Shown: positions 17,220 to 24,935, counted from the first letter of the stretch. The stretch: DNA of 64,000 nt from an uncultured Draconibacterium sp. (GCF_963675065.1 NZ_OY775906.1:2458001-2522000); one strand, 5' to 3'. The notes: a model not told the origin generated them from the letters alone. Translations and numbers: made by a program.

Positions 17220-17885
17220 ATGGAAGGTTTATTAAAAATAGCTTTTGCCGAGTTGGGAACCGAAGAAATTGTTGGCTCGGAACATAACCCGGAAGTTTTA
17301 AAATACGCAGAAGAAGCAGGCATTGCAGGCGTCACCACCGACGAAATTCCGTGGTGCAGCAATTTTGTTAACTGGGTGGCCATGAAAGCCGGTCTTGAAT
17401 ACTCGAAAAAGCCCAATGCACGTTCGTGGCTCAATGTAGGGGTAAAAACCATAAATCCCGAGCCGGGTGACATAGTGGTTTTCTGGCGCGAAAGTCCCGA
17501 ATCGTGGAAAGGGCATGTTGGCTTTTTCCTGGGTGTTTCTACCGACAAAAAACGTGTTTACTGTTTGGGCGGCAACCAGGGCAATCGCGTATCGGTTTCG
17601 GCTTACCGGATAAATACCGTTTTGTCTTATCAACGATTGGCGGCGCAGCAGCAACTTATTATTCCCGATCCCATACTACAAACAGGCAGTAAAGGAACTA
17701 CTGTCGTGGCTTTGCAGGACGCATTAAAATTACTGAATATTAACGTGGGAACTTCCGACGGTGATTTTGGCCCAAAAACCCAAAATGGTGTAAAAGAGCT
17801 GCAAACACGCAAACCGGAACTGGAAATAAACGGTGTTTACAATAGTGAAACCCGCGAATTACTGGAATCATTATTTCAGGCTTAA
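17220..17885 (+). CDS. CHAP/TIGR02594-like cysteine peptidase domain with peptidoglycan-binding domain
   Basis: A 221-residue protein. The N-terminal domain has a Cys in IPWCSNFVNWVAMKAG (about residue 46) and a His in KGHVGFFLG (about 99), the catalytic pair of NlpC/P60-CHAP-like amidases. It resembles the TIGR02594 family, whose members often sit in phage-derived loci. The C-terminal part (about 155-221) is a PG_binding_1-like domain (GSKGTTVVALQDALKLL, DGDFGPKTQNGVKELQ). The protein probably cleaves or binds peptidoglycan peptides. No signal peptide is present, so export would need lysis, a dedicated secretion machine, or action in another cell. It lies between an amidohydrolase and an unknown gene. 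Confidence 0.8.
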   Translation: MEGLLKIAFAELGTEEIVGSEHNPEVLKYAEEAGIAGVTTDEIPWCSNFVNWVAMKAGLEYSKKPNARSWLNVGVKTINPEPGDIVVFWRESPESWKGHVGFFLGVSTDKKRVYCLGGNQGNRVSVSAYRINTVLSYQRLAAQQQLIIPDPILQTGSKGTTVVALQDALKLLNINVGTSDGDFGPKTQNGVKELQTRKPELEINGVYNSETRELLESLFQA

Positions 17886-17929
17886 AAACTAAACATTACA
17901 CAATTTACTCATCATTTAATTATAAAATT

Positions 17930-18430
17930 ATGGCAACTAAAGTAGCAGACCTTACCCCCGCAGAATTTGTAGCGCTTCTCGACGATTTTTATGCAGAACC
18001 TATTAAGCGTCAAAAAATGTCACCAGAAGAAATTAAAGATCTCGCTGTTCGTTTAAACGAAAGGATTGATGTTCCTTTTATAAAAGAAAGCGGCGAAGAA
18101 AAAATACTGGTGAAAGTGATTCTAAAAATCGACACCTTTTTATACGACCATTTACCTAACGAATTTTACGACCTTATCCGCAGCACCGACCAGGGCATTT
18201 CGAAAAAGGAAGCCAAACGTCTGGTACGCCGTTTAACACGCCTTGCCAACGATAAAATTGATATCCCTTACCTGCCGGAAGTGGCCGAACATATAGCCAT
18301 AAAATTTGTGATCGGCATGGTTGTTAAGGCCGCCCGTAAAAAACTGAACTTCGATGGTGTTCGTGCTAAGTCGGCTGAGTTGCCCGTTCCCGATTCTGAC
18401 GAAAACATTGAAGATATGGTTGACGACTAG
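17930..18430 (+). CDS. Conserved-looking hypothetical protein, third gene of the amidohydrolase/CHAP cassette
   Basis: Not recognised. It has 166 residues, is rich in charged helices (many Lys, Glu, Asp), and has no signal peptide or transmembrane segment except a mildly hydrophobic stretch near residues 123-137 (IAIKFVIGMVVKAA). It ends in a strongly acidic tail (DSDENIEDMVDD). It starts 44 bp after the CHAP gene in the same direction and is probably co-transcribed. A small acidic partner or immunity-like role beside a cell-wall-hydrolase gene is possible but purely inferred from context. Confidence 0.6.
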   Translation: MATKVADLTPAEFVALLDDFYAEPIKRQKMSPEEIKDLAVRLNERIDVPFIKESGEEKILVKVILKIDTFLYDHLPNEFYDLIRSTDQGISKKEAKRLVRRLTRLANDKIDIPYLPEVAEHIAIKFVIGMVVKAARKKLNFDGVRAKSAELPVPDSDENIEDMVDD

Positions 18431-18580
18431 AATGAATTGCCCCGATGTATTCGAAAACTTTGTATCTTGGATAAAGAAAATTCTTAATGTTGACTATTCC
18501 CGGCAGAGCCAAAGGGATATACGCCAACTTAATTGCAGGCAAAATAGCAGAAAACCGAATTTTCTTTATTTCACCCCTCT

Positions 18581-18653
18581 GTCATCCGTCAGTTGCCGGA
18601 TGACATCTCCCCTCGACGGGGAGAAAAAGCGGCCCCCAAGGCAAAGCCTGGGG
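18581..18653. repeat. Cluster of three GC-rich palindromes
   Basis: Three hairpins stand in a row: GTCATCCG/CGGATGAC (18581-18604), CTCCCC/GGGGAG (18607-18623) and CCCC-AGGC/GCCT-GGGG (18634-18653). They are much more GC-rich than the surrounding DNA and lie just before the macrodomain gene. This resembles dispersed REP-like palindromic elements seen between genes in Bacteroidota. It could also act as a terminator or mRNA stabiliser for the upstream cassette, though no T-run follows. Confidence 0.6.
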
Positions 18654-18679
18654 AGTTATTAGATTAAAAAGCCACGGTT

Positions 18680-19183
18680 ATGAGTACAATTCAATTACAC
18701 AGGGGCGATATTACCCAACTAAACGTTGATGCTATTGTAAACGCAGCCAACAAATCGTTGCTGGGTGGCGGCGGTGTCGACGGAGCCATTCACCGGGTGG
18801 CGGGCTCCGAACTTTTAAACGAATGCCGCCAGCTTAACGGCTGCGAAACCGGCGATGCAAAAATTACAAAAGGATATAATCTTCCGGCAAAATATGTGAT
18901 TCACACCGTTGGCCCGGTGTATAACGGAGGCGGATACAACGAAGCAAAAAAACTGGCATTGTGTTACCGCCGAAGTTTGGAAGTAGCGCTGCTAAACGGT
19001 GTAAAGTCCATTGCTTTTCCTAATATCAGCACAGGCATTTATGGTTACCCGAAAAAGGAGGCTGCACAAATTGCCACACAAACGGTGAAAGATATTCTGG
19101 CTAATAATCAGGAGATTAAAAAGTTGATTTTTTGTGTGTTTGATGAAGAGAATTACAACATTTATAATAATCTGCTCACCTAA
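18680..19183 (+). CDS. Macrodomain protein (O-acetyl-ADP-ribose deacetylase, YmdB-like)
   Basis: A 167-residue single macrodomain, the normal length for the bacterial MacroD/YmdB group. The ADP-ribose-binding loops are visible: GDITQLNVDAIVNAANKSL near the start, the glycine-rich GGGGVDGAIHRVAG, VIHTVGPVYNGG in the middle and FPNISTGIYGYPKKEAA toward the end. It would hydrolyse O-acetyl-ADP-ribose or remove mono-ADP-ribose from proteins in the cytosol. No NAD-dependent deacetylase or ADP-ribosyltransferase is next to it. It is convergent with the secreted protein gene at 19398. Confidence 0.95.
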   Translation: MSTIQLHRGDITQLNVDAIVNAANKSLLGGGGVDGAIHRVAGSELLNECRQLNGCETGDAKITKGYNLPAKYVIHTVGPVYNGGGYNEAKKLALCYRRSLEVALLNGVKSIAFPNISTGIYGYPKKEAAQIATQTVKDILANNQEIKKLIFCVFDEENYNIYNNLLT

Positions 19184-19279
19184 TCGATGTCTTTCTTTCT
19201 GAGACCAGTACTTCTCCCTAACAAAAAGTATATTTTCCCACAAAAAAAACGACTATTCCCTGACATTTTGTAAAATTTT

Positions 19280-19395
19280 CCACGGGAGAACCATCTGTAG
19301 CCATGGGAGAACAGCAGAAAACCGTGGGAGAACGGCCTCCAAAGCAAGGAGAAGTAGTTTTTTTCGTGGGAGAACTCAATATTTGTGGTAGAAAA
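19280..19395. repeat. Array with a strict 21-bp period, core GGGAGAAC
   Basis: The word CCRYGGGAGAAC appears at 19280, 19301 and 19322. A weaker copy (AAGGAGAAG) lies at 19343-19354 and a good copy ends at 19375. The GGAGAA core therefore recurs at 19285, 19306, 19327, 19348 and 19369, exactly 21 bp apart. A decayed sixth copy is near 19385. The array fills the gap between two convergent genes and is not in a supported frame. A two-helical-turn period suggests a protein-binding array or a decayed heptad-coding repeat; it is too short-spaced for CRISPR. Confidence 0.75.
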
Positions 19396-19397
19396 TA

Positions 19398-20087
19398 CTA
19401 ATTCTCCGATGCCTTAAGTAAATGCTTCATATTTCTGTGGTATGTATTAGTAAGGCGTGTATGAAAATAAGGGTACAAAAAGTGGTCACGCAAAACAGAC
19501 TCACTTTTAAAATAAGTGCGGTGTATAATTTTTGTGTATCCTTTTCGCATTTTTATAAAAGTTAATTGCTGCTTGCCGTGTGTAATATTATCCTCCACGT
19601 AGCTAAATTCAATTACTTTCTTATTGTCGTCAACCGTTGTAATCTCAAAAGCAGTGGCCAGCTTTTTAACTTTCAATACATTCAGGTTTAAATAAATTAC
19701 CTGTCCCGGATCAATTCCAGCCACGTGTCCGTTCGGATATATCATCTCATTATTACTTTTCGAAAACAACATTGCAAATGAAAATCGCGACGCATTCCAG
19801 GCAATAGATGGATTGGTGTTCACGTAAAAAGACCACACTTTGGGCAAGCTGTCTTTTATAACATATTCGCGTTCATGAAAACGAAAACCATCCGTGCTGG
19901 CTGTCGGATCCAGCGAAGGCCTTACATCCCCAAAAGTTTCGTTGTTGTTTTTAATTTGCCCCTGCACGAAATGCTCAACCTGAGCGCAGCCCACTCTGTC
20001 GAACTCAACATCTGCCAAATACATTTGAGCAGAACTCAAACCGGCAAAAGAGTTAATAAACAAGAACAACAGCATTAATTTTTTCAT
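19398..20087 (-). CDS. Secreted protein of unknown function
   Basis: Not recognised with certainty. It has 229 residues with a clear signal peptide (MKKLMLLFLFINSFAGLSSAQ), so it is exported to the periplasm or beyond. The body alternates beta-type segments (SRFSFAMLF, QVIYLNLNVLKVKK, FEITTVDDNKKVIEFSYVED, KQQLTFIKMRKGYTKIIHRTYF) and ends in a His/Arg-rich helix (FHTRLTNTYHRNMKHLL). The pattern is somewhat like the DUF1990/SRPBCC-type fold, but this is weak. It is divergent from the DUF1460 gene and convergent with the macrodomain gene across the 21-bp repeat array. Confidence 0.7.
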   Translation of the reverse strand: MKKLMLLFLFINSFAGLSSAQMYLADVEFDRVGCAQVEHFVQGQIKNNNETFGDVRPSLDPTASTDGFRFHEREYVIKDSLPKVWSFYVNTNPSIAWNASRFSFAMLFSKSNNEMIYPNGHVAGIDPGQVIYLNLNVLKVKKLATAFEITTVDDNKKVIEFSYVEDNITHGKQQLTFIKMRKGYTKIIHRTYFKSESVLRDHFLYPYFHTRLTNTYHRNMKHLLKASEN

Positions 20088-20228
20088 GAAGTTAATTAAA
20101 ACGTAATGTTTCTAAAAGTATCAGTTTTTTTTACCTTTTTCAACAACACGCAAAAAAAATGCAAGAATATAAACCCCGACAGATATTTTTCGTATATCAT
20201 CTAAAATATTAATTCCTTACTTTCACAT

Positions 20229-20348
20229 ATGGGTGAAAGAAAAAACAAAAAGAGCAGACAAATCCGAATAATTTTCTATTCGATTCTTACTTTTGCTTTG
20301 CTTTTTTTAACCATTTGGTTTGGGATTCGCCTCATTGAGCTATTATAG
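20229..20348 (+). CDS. Possible 39-residue single-pass membrane protein
   Basis: An ATG-started frame of 39 codons. It has a strongly basic N-terminus (MGERKNKKSRQIR) followed by one hydrophobic helix (about residues 15-38, including TFALLFLTIWFGIRLI). This is the classic shape of small bacterial membrane proteins. It ends 52 bp before the DUF1460 gene and could share its transcript. There is no homologue evidence, so it remains tentative. Confidence 0.4.
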   Translation: MGERKNKKSRQIRIIFYSILTFALLFLTIWFGIRLIELL

Positions 20349-20400
20349 TATTATGCTGTACTTTGGACGAATTGCCATTTTTACAAAAAATGTATCAAGA

Positions 20401-21243
20401 ATGAACAAGAGAATTTTTCTGTTAGCTAGCGCTCTGCTTTTTGGCCTCACAATCCTTTTTGCCCAGAATAGAACTAATAATTCTGATGAGCAAATATGTA
20501 AACACATTCTTGCCGAATTGCAACAGCATAACAATAAACCAACCGCGGAACTTGTTGTTGATGCCGCAAAACTGTTGATGAATACGCCTTACGTTGCTCA
20601 CACTTTAGAAACGGAACCCGAACAGTTAATCGTTAATCTGCGGGAACTGGATTGTACTACGTTTGCCGAAAATTGCCTGGCGCTGGCACGAACTGCCAAA
20701 ACGCGAAAACCCTCGTATAAACATTTCAAAAACGAGTTGCAGTTCATCCGTTATCGAGGAGGAGAGATTAGCGGTTACCCCTCACGTTTACATTATTTCA
20801 GCGACTGGATTTTGGATAACGACAAAAAGCACACAGTAAAATCAATTTCGCAATCAATTGGTAATATCGAGTTTGATAAAACGATTAATTTTATGAGCCA
20901 ACACCCCAACAGCTACAAACAATTAAAAAACAATGCGGTATTTATTGAAGCCCTGAACAAACAAGAACAGGAATTAACAAATGCCAAACTGTACTACCTG
21001 CCAACTGAAAAACTTGAAACACTAAAACATCAAATTAAAAATGGTGATATTTTTGGCATAACTACCACTGTTGACGGACTGGATATAACACATGTTGGAA
21101 TAGCTGCATTCAAGGGTGATGAACTTCACTTTCTGCACGCCTCGTCAAAAGCCGGAAAAGTGATTTTATCGGAAGAAACACTGGTTGAATATCTGCTCAA
21201 TCGGAAACCGTCCACTGGAATAATGATTGCCCGCCCTTTGTAG
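20401..21243 (+). CDS. DUF1460 (N-acetylmuramoyl-L-alanine amidase-like) secreted protein
   Basis: A 280-residue exported protein. The start at 20401 is chosen because a standard signal peptide begins there (MNKRIFLLASALLFGLTILFAQ); a start 81 bp earlier adds an unneeded leader. It matches the DUF1460 family, which has an NlpC/P60-like fold. The LRELDCTTFAENCLALAR segment has its likely catalytic Cys near residue 84, and the ISGYPSRLHYFSDWI segment follows. Later come DIFGITTTVDGLDITHVGIA (His near 240) and LHFLHASSK. It probably cuts cell-wall peptides in the periplasm. The 313-bp region upstream holds only the small membrane frame. Confidence 0.85.
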   Translation: MNKRIFLLASALLFGLTILFAQNRTNNSDEQICKHILAELQQHNNKPTAELVVDAAKLLMNTPYVAHTLETEPEQLIVNLRELDCTTFAENCLALARTAKTRKPSYKHFKNELQFIRYRGGEISGYPSRLHYFSDWILDNDKKHTVKSISQSIGNIEFDKTINFMSQHPNSYKQLKNNAVFIEALNKQEQELTNAKLYYLPTEKLETLKHQIKNGDIFGITTTVDGLDITHVGIAAFKGDELHFLHASSKAGKVILSEETLVEYLLNRKPSTGIMIARPL

Positions 21244-21397
21244 TACTATACAATTAAACATTTCTTTCACCAGATTTTGTTCCGCATGGAAACTATTACT
21301 GTGTCTTTTTGTTAAATGGATTAAACAAACTTTGTGCTTTATTAGTAATCTTCATTTTTCAAATTCAAAAACACATAACATTAAATTTATTATTATT

Positions 21398-21847
21398 ATG
21401 AAAAAAACAATGGTAAAATTTATAGCTGTTTTGGCTATAGTAATTGGTGGTGTAGTTTCATCAAATGCACAGGAACTTGGTGTTCGATTTGGTGATATTT
21501 CCGGAGGAAGTGTTGCTATTGATGGTATTTTTAGCACGGGTCAGTTTAGTCGGATTCACGCAGATGTTTCGATTGGTGATGGAGTTGGAATTGACCTCTT
21601 ATGGGATTTCCTGTACCGGCCAATAGATGGAGAAGCGTTTTACTGGTATGTTGGAGCTGGCCCCTATGTTTGGATTGACGATCCTTTTTGGCTGGGAGCA
21701 GTCGGTGAGATTGGCTTGGAATATCATTTTAACAACATCCCTATTGCTTTGGGAGCCGATTGGCGTCCGGCAATAAGTATCGTTGAAGAAACCGACTTTC
21801 ATGCGAAGGGTTTCGGTTTTAATATCCGATATGTTTTTGGCTATTAG
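21398..21847 (+). CDS. Small beta-barrel-like exported protein
   Basis: 149 residues from the start at 21398, which places a clean signal peptide (MVKFIAVLAIVIGGVVSSNAQ) at the front. The longer in-frame start at 21227 overlaps the DUF1460 gene and is rejected. The mature part is rich in Gly and aromatic residues in alternating beta-strand patterns (LGVRFGDISGGSVAIDG, YWYVGAGPYVWIDD) and ends FGFNIRYVFGY, a typical C-terminal outer-membrane-barrel strand. It is probably a small 8-stranded outer-membrane or barrel-like protein of unknown role. A hairpin terminator follows 20 bp later. Confidence 0.75.
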   Translation: MKKTMVKFIAVLAIVIGGVVSSNAQELGVRFGDISGGSVAIDGIFSTGQFSRIHADVSIGDGVGIDLLWDFLYRPIDGEAFYWYVGAGPYVWIDDPFWLGAVGEIGLEYHFNNIPIALGADWRPAISIVEETDFHAKGFGFNIRYVFGY

Positions 21848-21861
21848 AAATATACAATATG

Positions 21862-21893
21862 AAATTAAAAAGCGTCTTCCGACGCTTTTTTTA
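21862..21893. terminator. Bidirectional terminator
   Basis: AAAAAGCGTC/GACGCTTTTT (stem 21867-21890, TTCC loop) has A and T runs on both sides. It serves the converging genes ending at 21847 and 21891. Confidence 0.85.
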
Positions 21894-22298
21894 TGTTCTA
21901 TCAATTGCTTTTCCTATTCCACCCTCCTCATCTTTCATTTTGAAGTACCTGCGAAGTAAAACCTTTTTCAAATCGCGGGCGATAACCTGATGAGCAATAA
22001 TCTCGATATGCGAATAATGAGGTAGATCCTTTTCAGCCTGAACTATTTCGCGGTTTGTAATATCCACCTGGTAAAGCACCGATAACAAGAGGTCGTAGTT
22101 GGTCTCCACTAAACCGGAAATCTGGTCAATCAGTTGTTGATGCAGTTCCTGATAGGCATTATCAGTGTCACCTGAGAACGTGATCTCCACCCCAAACATT
22201 CCAAAATCTTTCATTATCTGTTCGGCAGTTTGCTGAACAATTTCAGCTTTATCCATCAAGTTTTCCAGATTCGTATTATTTACAACAGGCAGTTTCAT
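21891..22298 (-). CDS. Hypothetical cytosolic helical protein
   Basis: Not recognised. It has 135 residues without signal peptide or membrane segment. It is predicted helical, with an acidic, Gln-rich first half (DKAEIVQQTAEQIMKDFG) and a second half with a basic patch (VIARDLKKVLLRRYFKMKDEE). A YSHIEIIAHQVIARDLKK segment is the most distinctive part. It stands alone between convergent and divergent neighbours, so context gives no function. Confidence 0.65.
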   Translation of the reverse strand: MKLPVVNNTNLENLMDKAEIVQQTAEQIMKDFGMFGVEITFSGDTDNAYQELHQQLIDQISGLVETNYDLLLSVLYQVDITNREIVQAEKDLPHYSHIEIIAHQVIARDLKKVLLRRYFKMKDEEGGIGKAIDRT

Positions 22299-22505
22299 AC
22301 TATTAAAATTGTTTGTTTTTATCGGTATAGTATAGAACTCGCACGTATTTTAATATTCCTCCTGGATGTAATATTTTATATGCTCGTTTCATTTTTGTTC
22401 TTTTTATAAAGATAGACGAACTTTATTTCTCGCCAAATCAATTTATGGCCTTTCCTTTTATTGTATTAAATTTACAGATACTAAAAATCAATTAAATCTA
22501 CTAAA

Positions 22506-23012
22506 ATGAAAAAAACTCTTTTCTCTCTTACGCTCGTTCTTTTTGCATTTTCTTCAATTGCTCAAAGCAATTTCAGCAAATCGGCAATTGGCGTTGGCCT
22601 TGTTGTTGAAGACCTCGAAAAATCAATCGAATTTTACACCAATGTTGTAGGGATGGTTAAAACCGGAGAGTTTTCAGTTTCGAAGGAGCAATGCACAGAA
22701 TTGGGACTTACTGACAGTTACCAACTGGATGTTACCGTACTAAAACTGGAAGACACCGAAGAAGCCAGCGAATGGAAACTGATGAGCCTGGGCACAAAAG
22801 CTAAACACCCAAAACAGCAATTTATGAGCGACGATACCGGCATGCAGTATATTACCTTAATGGTGAAACACTTGCAACCTGTTATTGACCGTGCAGACAA
22901 ACATGGCATTAAAGTTTTAAGTGGTAAACCATCAATGCTTGGCGACAACAGGTATTTCATTCTCATTCAGGATCCCGACGGAACTTTTATTGAGTTGATT
23001 GGTCCAAAATAA
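22506..23012 (+). CDS. Exported VOC-fold (glyoxalase-like) protein
   Basis: 168 residues. A typical signal peptide (MKKTLFSLTLVLFAFSSIAQ) precedes one glyoxalase/bleomycin-resistance (VOC) domain: AIGVGLVVEDLEKSIEFYTNVVGM at the start, MQYITLMVKHLQPVIDRADKHG in the middle and FILIQDPDGTFIELIGPK at the end. The final Glu in FIELIG is a usual metal ligand, but the first-strand His ligand is replaced (GVGLVV), so metal binding is uncertain. VOC proteins are mostly cytosolic, so a leader is unusual. The ligand or reaction is unknown. It stands alone. Confidence 0.8.
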   Translation: MKKTLFSLTLVLFAFSSIAQSNFSKSAIGVGLVVEDLEKSIEFYTNVVGMVKTGEFSVSKEQCTELGLTDSYQLDVTVLKLEDTEEASEWKLMSLGTKAKHPKQQFMSDDTGMQYITLMVKHLQPVIDRADKHGIKVLSGKPSMLGDNRYFILIQDPDGTFIELIGPK

Positions 23013-23099
23013 TTTTATTCAGATTCTAAATACAACCAAAACAGCTTCACTAACAAACTCTCTAATAAAACATTAGCAATTTTAGTTATTTGGAATTGA

Positions 23100-23150
23100 C
23101 TTATTCTGTTCGAAACAATAATTTTTTAATTAATTTCGAACAGAATTAAG
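23100..23150. promoter_or_regulatory. Long inverted repeat just upstream of trhA
   Basis: ATTCTGTTCGAAA (23103-23115) and its exact reverse complement TTTCGAACAGAAT (23134-23146) face each other across 18 AT-rich bases. One extra base allows the pairing to extend to CTTA/TAAG. It ends 22 bp before the trhA start and could be an operator or a leader hairpin. Confidence 0.6.
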
Positions 23151-23172
23151 TTTTATTCGAAAAGCAACTATT

Positions 23173-23826
23173 ATGAAGAAAAAAGTCGAAGCCGACTACA
23201 GAACATTAACAATTGGCGAAGAGATTTTTAATAGTGTTACACACGGAATTGGAACACTTTTAAGTATTGCAGCCCTGGTAGTCTTGGTTATATTTGCAGT
23301 CATTAATGGAAATGCATGGCACGTAGTTAGCTTTTCAATTTTTGGAACTACAATGGTTTTATTGTACCTCGCCTCCACATTATACCACAGTTTTACAAAA
23401 CAAAAAATTAAAAATCTGTTTGCACGGTTTGACCATGCAGCCATATTTTTATTGATTGCCGGAACCTATACTCCATTTCTATTAACAGTACTCCGTGGTA
23501 CACTGGGATGGACATTGTTTGGCATAATCTGGGCTGTAGCAATTACTGGTGTAGTAATCCGATCGATTTATCTAACACGCTTCAGAAAACTTATGGTTGG
23601 TTTGTACCTTGCCATGGGCTGGATGATGGTAGTTGCCATTGGGCCACTATTAAAGCATGTTCCGGGTACTAGCCTCATTTTCTTATTGTTAGGTGGAATT
23701 ATATACTCGGTGGGTGTTGTTTTCTATACCTGGCGAAACTTAAAATACGGACACGGCATTTGGCACTTGTTTGTTTTGGCCGGAAGCATCATGCATTTCT
23801 TTTCGGTACTTTACAGTTTAAATTAG
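23173..23826 (+). CDS. trhA: TrhA/YqfA-type membrane protein (hemolysin III, PAQR family)
   Basis: An inner-membrane protein of 217 residues with seven hydrophobic segments. It carries the family's conserved Ser/His/Asp/His residues: EEIFNSVTHGIGTLL at the N-terminus, STLYHSF in TM2, the FDHAAIFLLIAGTYTP block after TM3 and GHGIWHLFVLAGSIMHFF at the end. These form the putative zinc site of PAQR proteins. Bacterial members influence membrane energetics or lipid homeostasis; haemolysin activity is doubtful. It is monocistronic, with an inverted repeat just upstream and a bidirectional terminator downstream. Confidence 0.93.
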   Translation: MKKKVEADYRTLTIGEEIFNSVTHGIGTLLSIAALVVLVIFAVINGNAWHVVSFSIFGTTMVLLYLASTLYHSFTKQKIKNLFARFDHAAIFLLIAGTYTPFLLTVLRGTLGWTLFGIIWAVAITGVVIRSIYLTRFRKLMVGLYLAMGWMMVVAIGPLLKHVPGTSLIFLLLGGIIYSVGVVFYTWRNLKYGHGIWHLFVLAGSIMHFFSVLYSLN

Positions 23827-23846
23827 GAATTAACAAACTGAGATAC

Positions 23847-23882
23847 AAAAAAGCAGGATGAGAAATCATCCTGCTTTTTTAT
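23847..23882. terminator. Bidirectional terminator between trhA and trxB
   Basis: A 9-bp stem GCAGGATGA/TCATCCTGC with a GAAA loop (23853-23874) is flanked by A6 on the left and T7 on the right, so it works for both convergent genes. Confidence 0.92.
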
Positions 23883-23905
23883 TTATCGCGTAGTGTATTT
23901 TTCTT

Positions 23906-24910
23906 TTACGAATGTTTTTCAGAAAGGTAACGCTCAGCATCAATGGCTGCCATACAACCCGATCCCGCAGCAGTTACCGCCTGACGGTATTGCGAATCCT
24001 GCACATCGCCGCAAGCAAACACGCCCGAAACTTTTGTCTTTGCTGTTCCCGGCTGGGTTAAAATATAACCCACATCGTCGGTATCAAGGTATTCTGCAAA
24101 AATATCGGAGTTTGGTTTATGACCGATGGCCAAAAAGAATCCGTCAATTTTAATGTTAACTTCCTCTTCTCCTTCTTCTCCAAGATTTTTAACCAATGTT
24201 GCACCTTCAACAACACCATTATCTCCAATTAATCCTTTGGTCTGATGTTTCCAAAGTATTTCCACATTAGGCGTTTTCTTTACGCGCTCTGCCATTACTC
24301 TCGATGCACGAAGCACATCTCGACGTACAATCAGGTATACTTTGTTACACAAACCGGCCAGATACATAGCTTCTTCGGCAGCAGTATCACCACCACCGAC
24401 AACAGCAACATCTTTTCCTTTATAGAAAAACCCATCGCAGGTTGCACAAGCAGAAACTCCACCTCCGGCATATTTCTTTTCATCTTCCAGTCCAAGGTAT
24501 TTTGCCGTTGCTCCGGTTGCAATAATCACGGTTTCAGCTTCGATCACTTTTGAGTCATCGATCCATACTTTATGAATATCGCCCGAGAAATCAACTTTTG
24601 TAGCCATTCCCCAACGTACATCGGTACCAAAACGCTCTGCCTGTTTTTTCAGGTCTTCCATCATTACCGGACCGGTAACTCCTTCCGGGTAACCCGGATA
24701 ATTTTCAACTTCGGTTGTTGTAGTTAACTGGCCTCCCGGCTGAAGTCCTTCATACATTACCGGACTCAGATTAGCGCGGGCAGCATAAATTGCAGCAGTG
24801 TAACCTGCAGGACCCGACCCCACAATCAAACATTTTACTTTTTCAATGTCAGTTGGTTCAACGTTTTTATTTTCGTTGCTATCGTTAATATCAAGTGGTT
24901 TAAACATCAT
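23906..24910 (-). CDS. trxB: Thioredoxin-disulfide reductase
   Basis: A cytosolic FAD/NADPH flavoenzyme (334 residues) that reduces thioredoxin. A 24-residue N-terminal extension rich in Asn/Asp/Glu precedes the FAD motif GSGPAGYTAAIYAARA. The redox pair is in SACATCDGFFYKG (near residue 155), followed by the NADPH motif VVGGGDTAAEEAMYLA. The C-terminal FAD motif is VFACGDVQD, with the usual QAVTAAGSGCMAAIDAERYL end. The minus strand has TATTTTTG (24928-24935), a -7 match, just upstream of the start. Confidence 0.97.
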   Translation of the reverse strand: MMFKPLDINDSNENKNVEPTDIEKVKCLIVGSGPAGYTAAIYAARANLSPVMYEGLQPGGQLTTTTEVENYPGYPEGVTGPVMMEDLKKQAERFGTDVRWGMATKVDFSGDIHKVWIDDSKVIEAETVIIATGATAKYLGLEDEKKYAGGGVSACATCDGFFYKGKDVAVVGGGDTAAEEAMYLAGLCNKVYLIVRRDVLRASRVMAERVKKTPNVEILWKHQTKGLIGDNGVVEGATLVKNLGEEGEEEVNIKIDGFFLAIGHKPNSDIFAEYLDTDDVGYILTQPGTAKTKVSGVFACGDVQDSQYRQAVTAAGSGCMAAIDAERYLSEKHS

Positions 24911-24927
24911 TTAAATTTTTAGTTGCA

Positions 24928-24935
24928 CAAAAATA
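24928..24935 (-). promoter_or_regulatory. Candidate -7 element for trxB
   Basis: TATTTTTG on the minus strand matches TAnnTTTG, 18 bp before the trxB start. No clear -33 box is present. Confidence 0.35.

Noticed and set aside
18354..18662. 102-codon frame overlapping the 166-residue gene and the palindromes
   Set aside because: It overlaps a better frame at its start and translates the palindromic repeat; composition is not protein-like.
19280..19395. CRISPR array
   Set aside because: The period is only 21 bp with about 10 bp between cores, copies are degenerate and no cas gene is present.
23173..23826. Haemolysin virulence factor
   Set aside because: Hemolysin III is a historical name; the sequence is a PAQR-type membrane protein of general bacterial occurrence.
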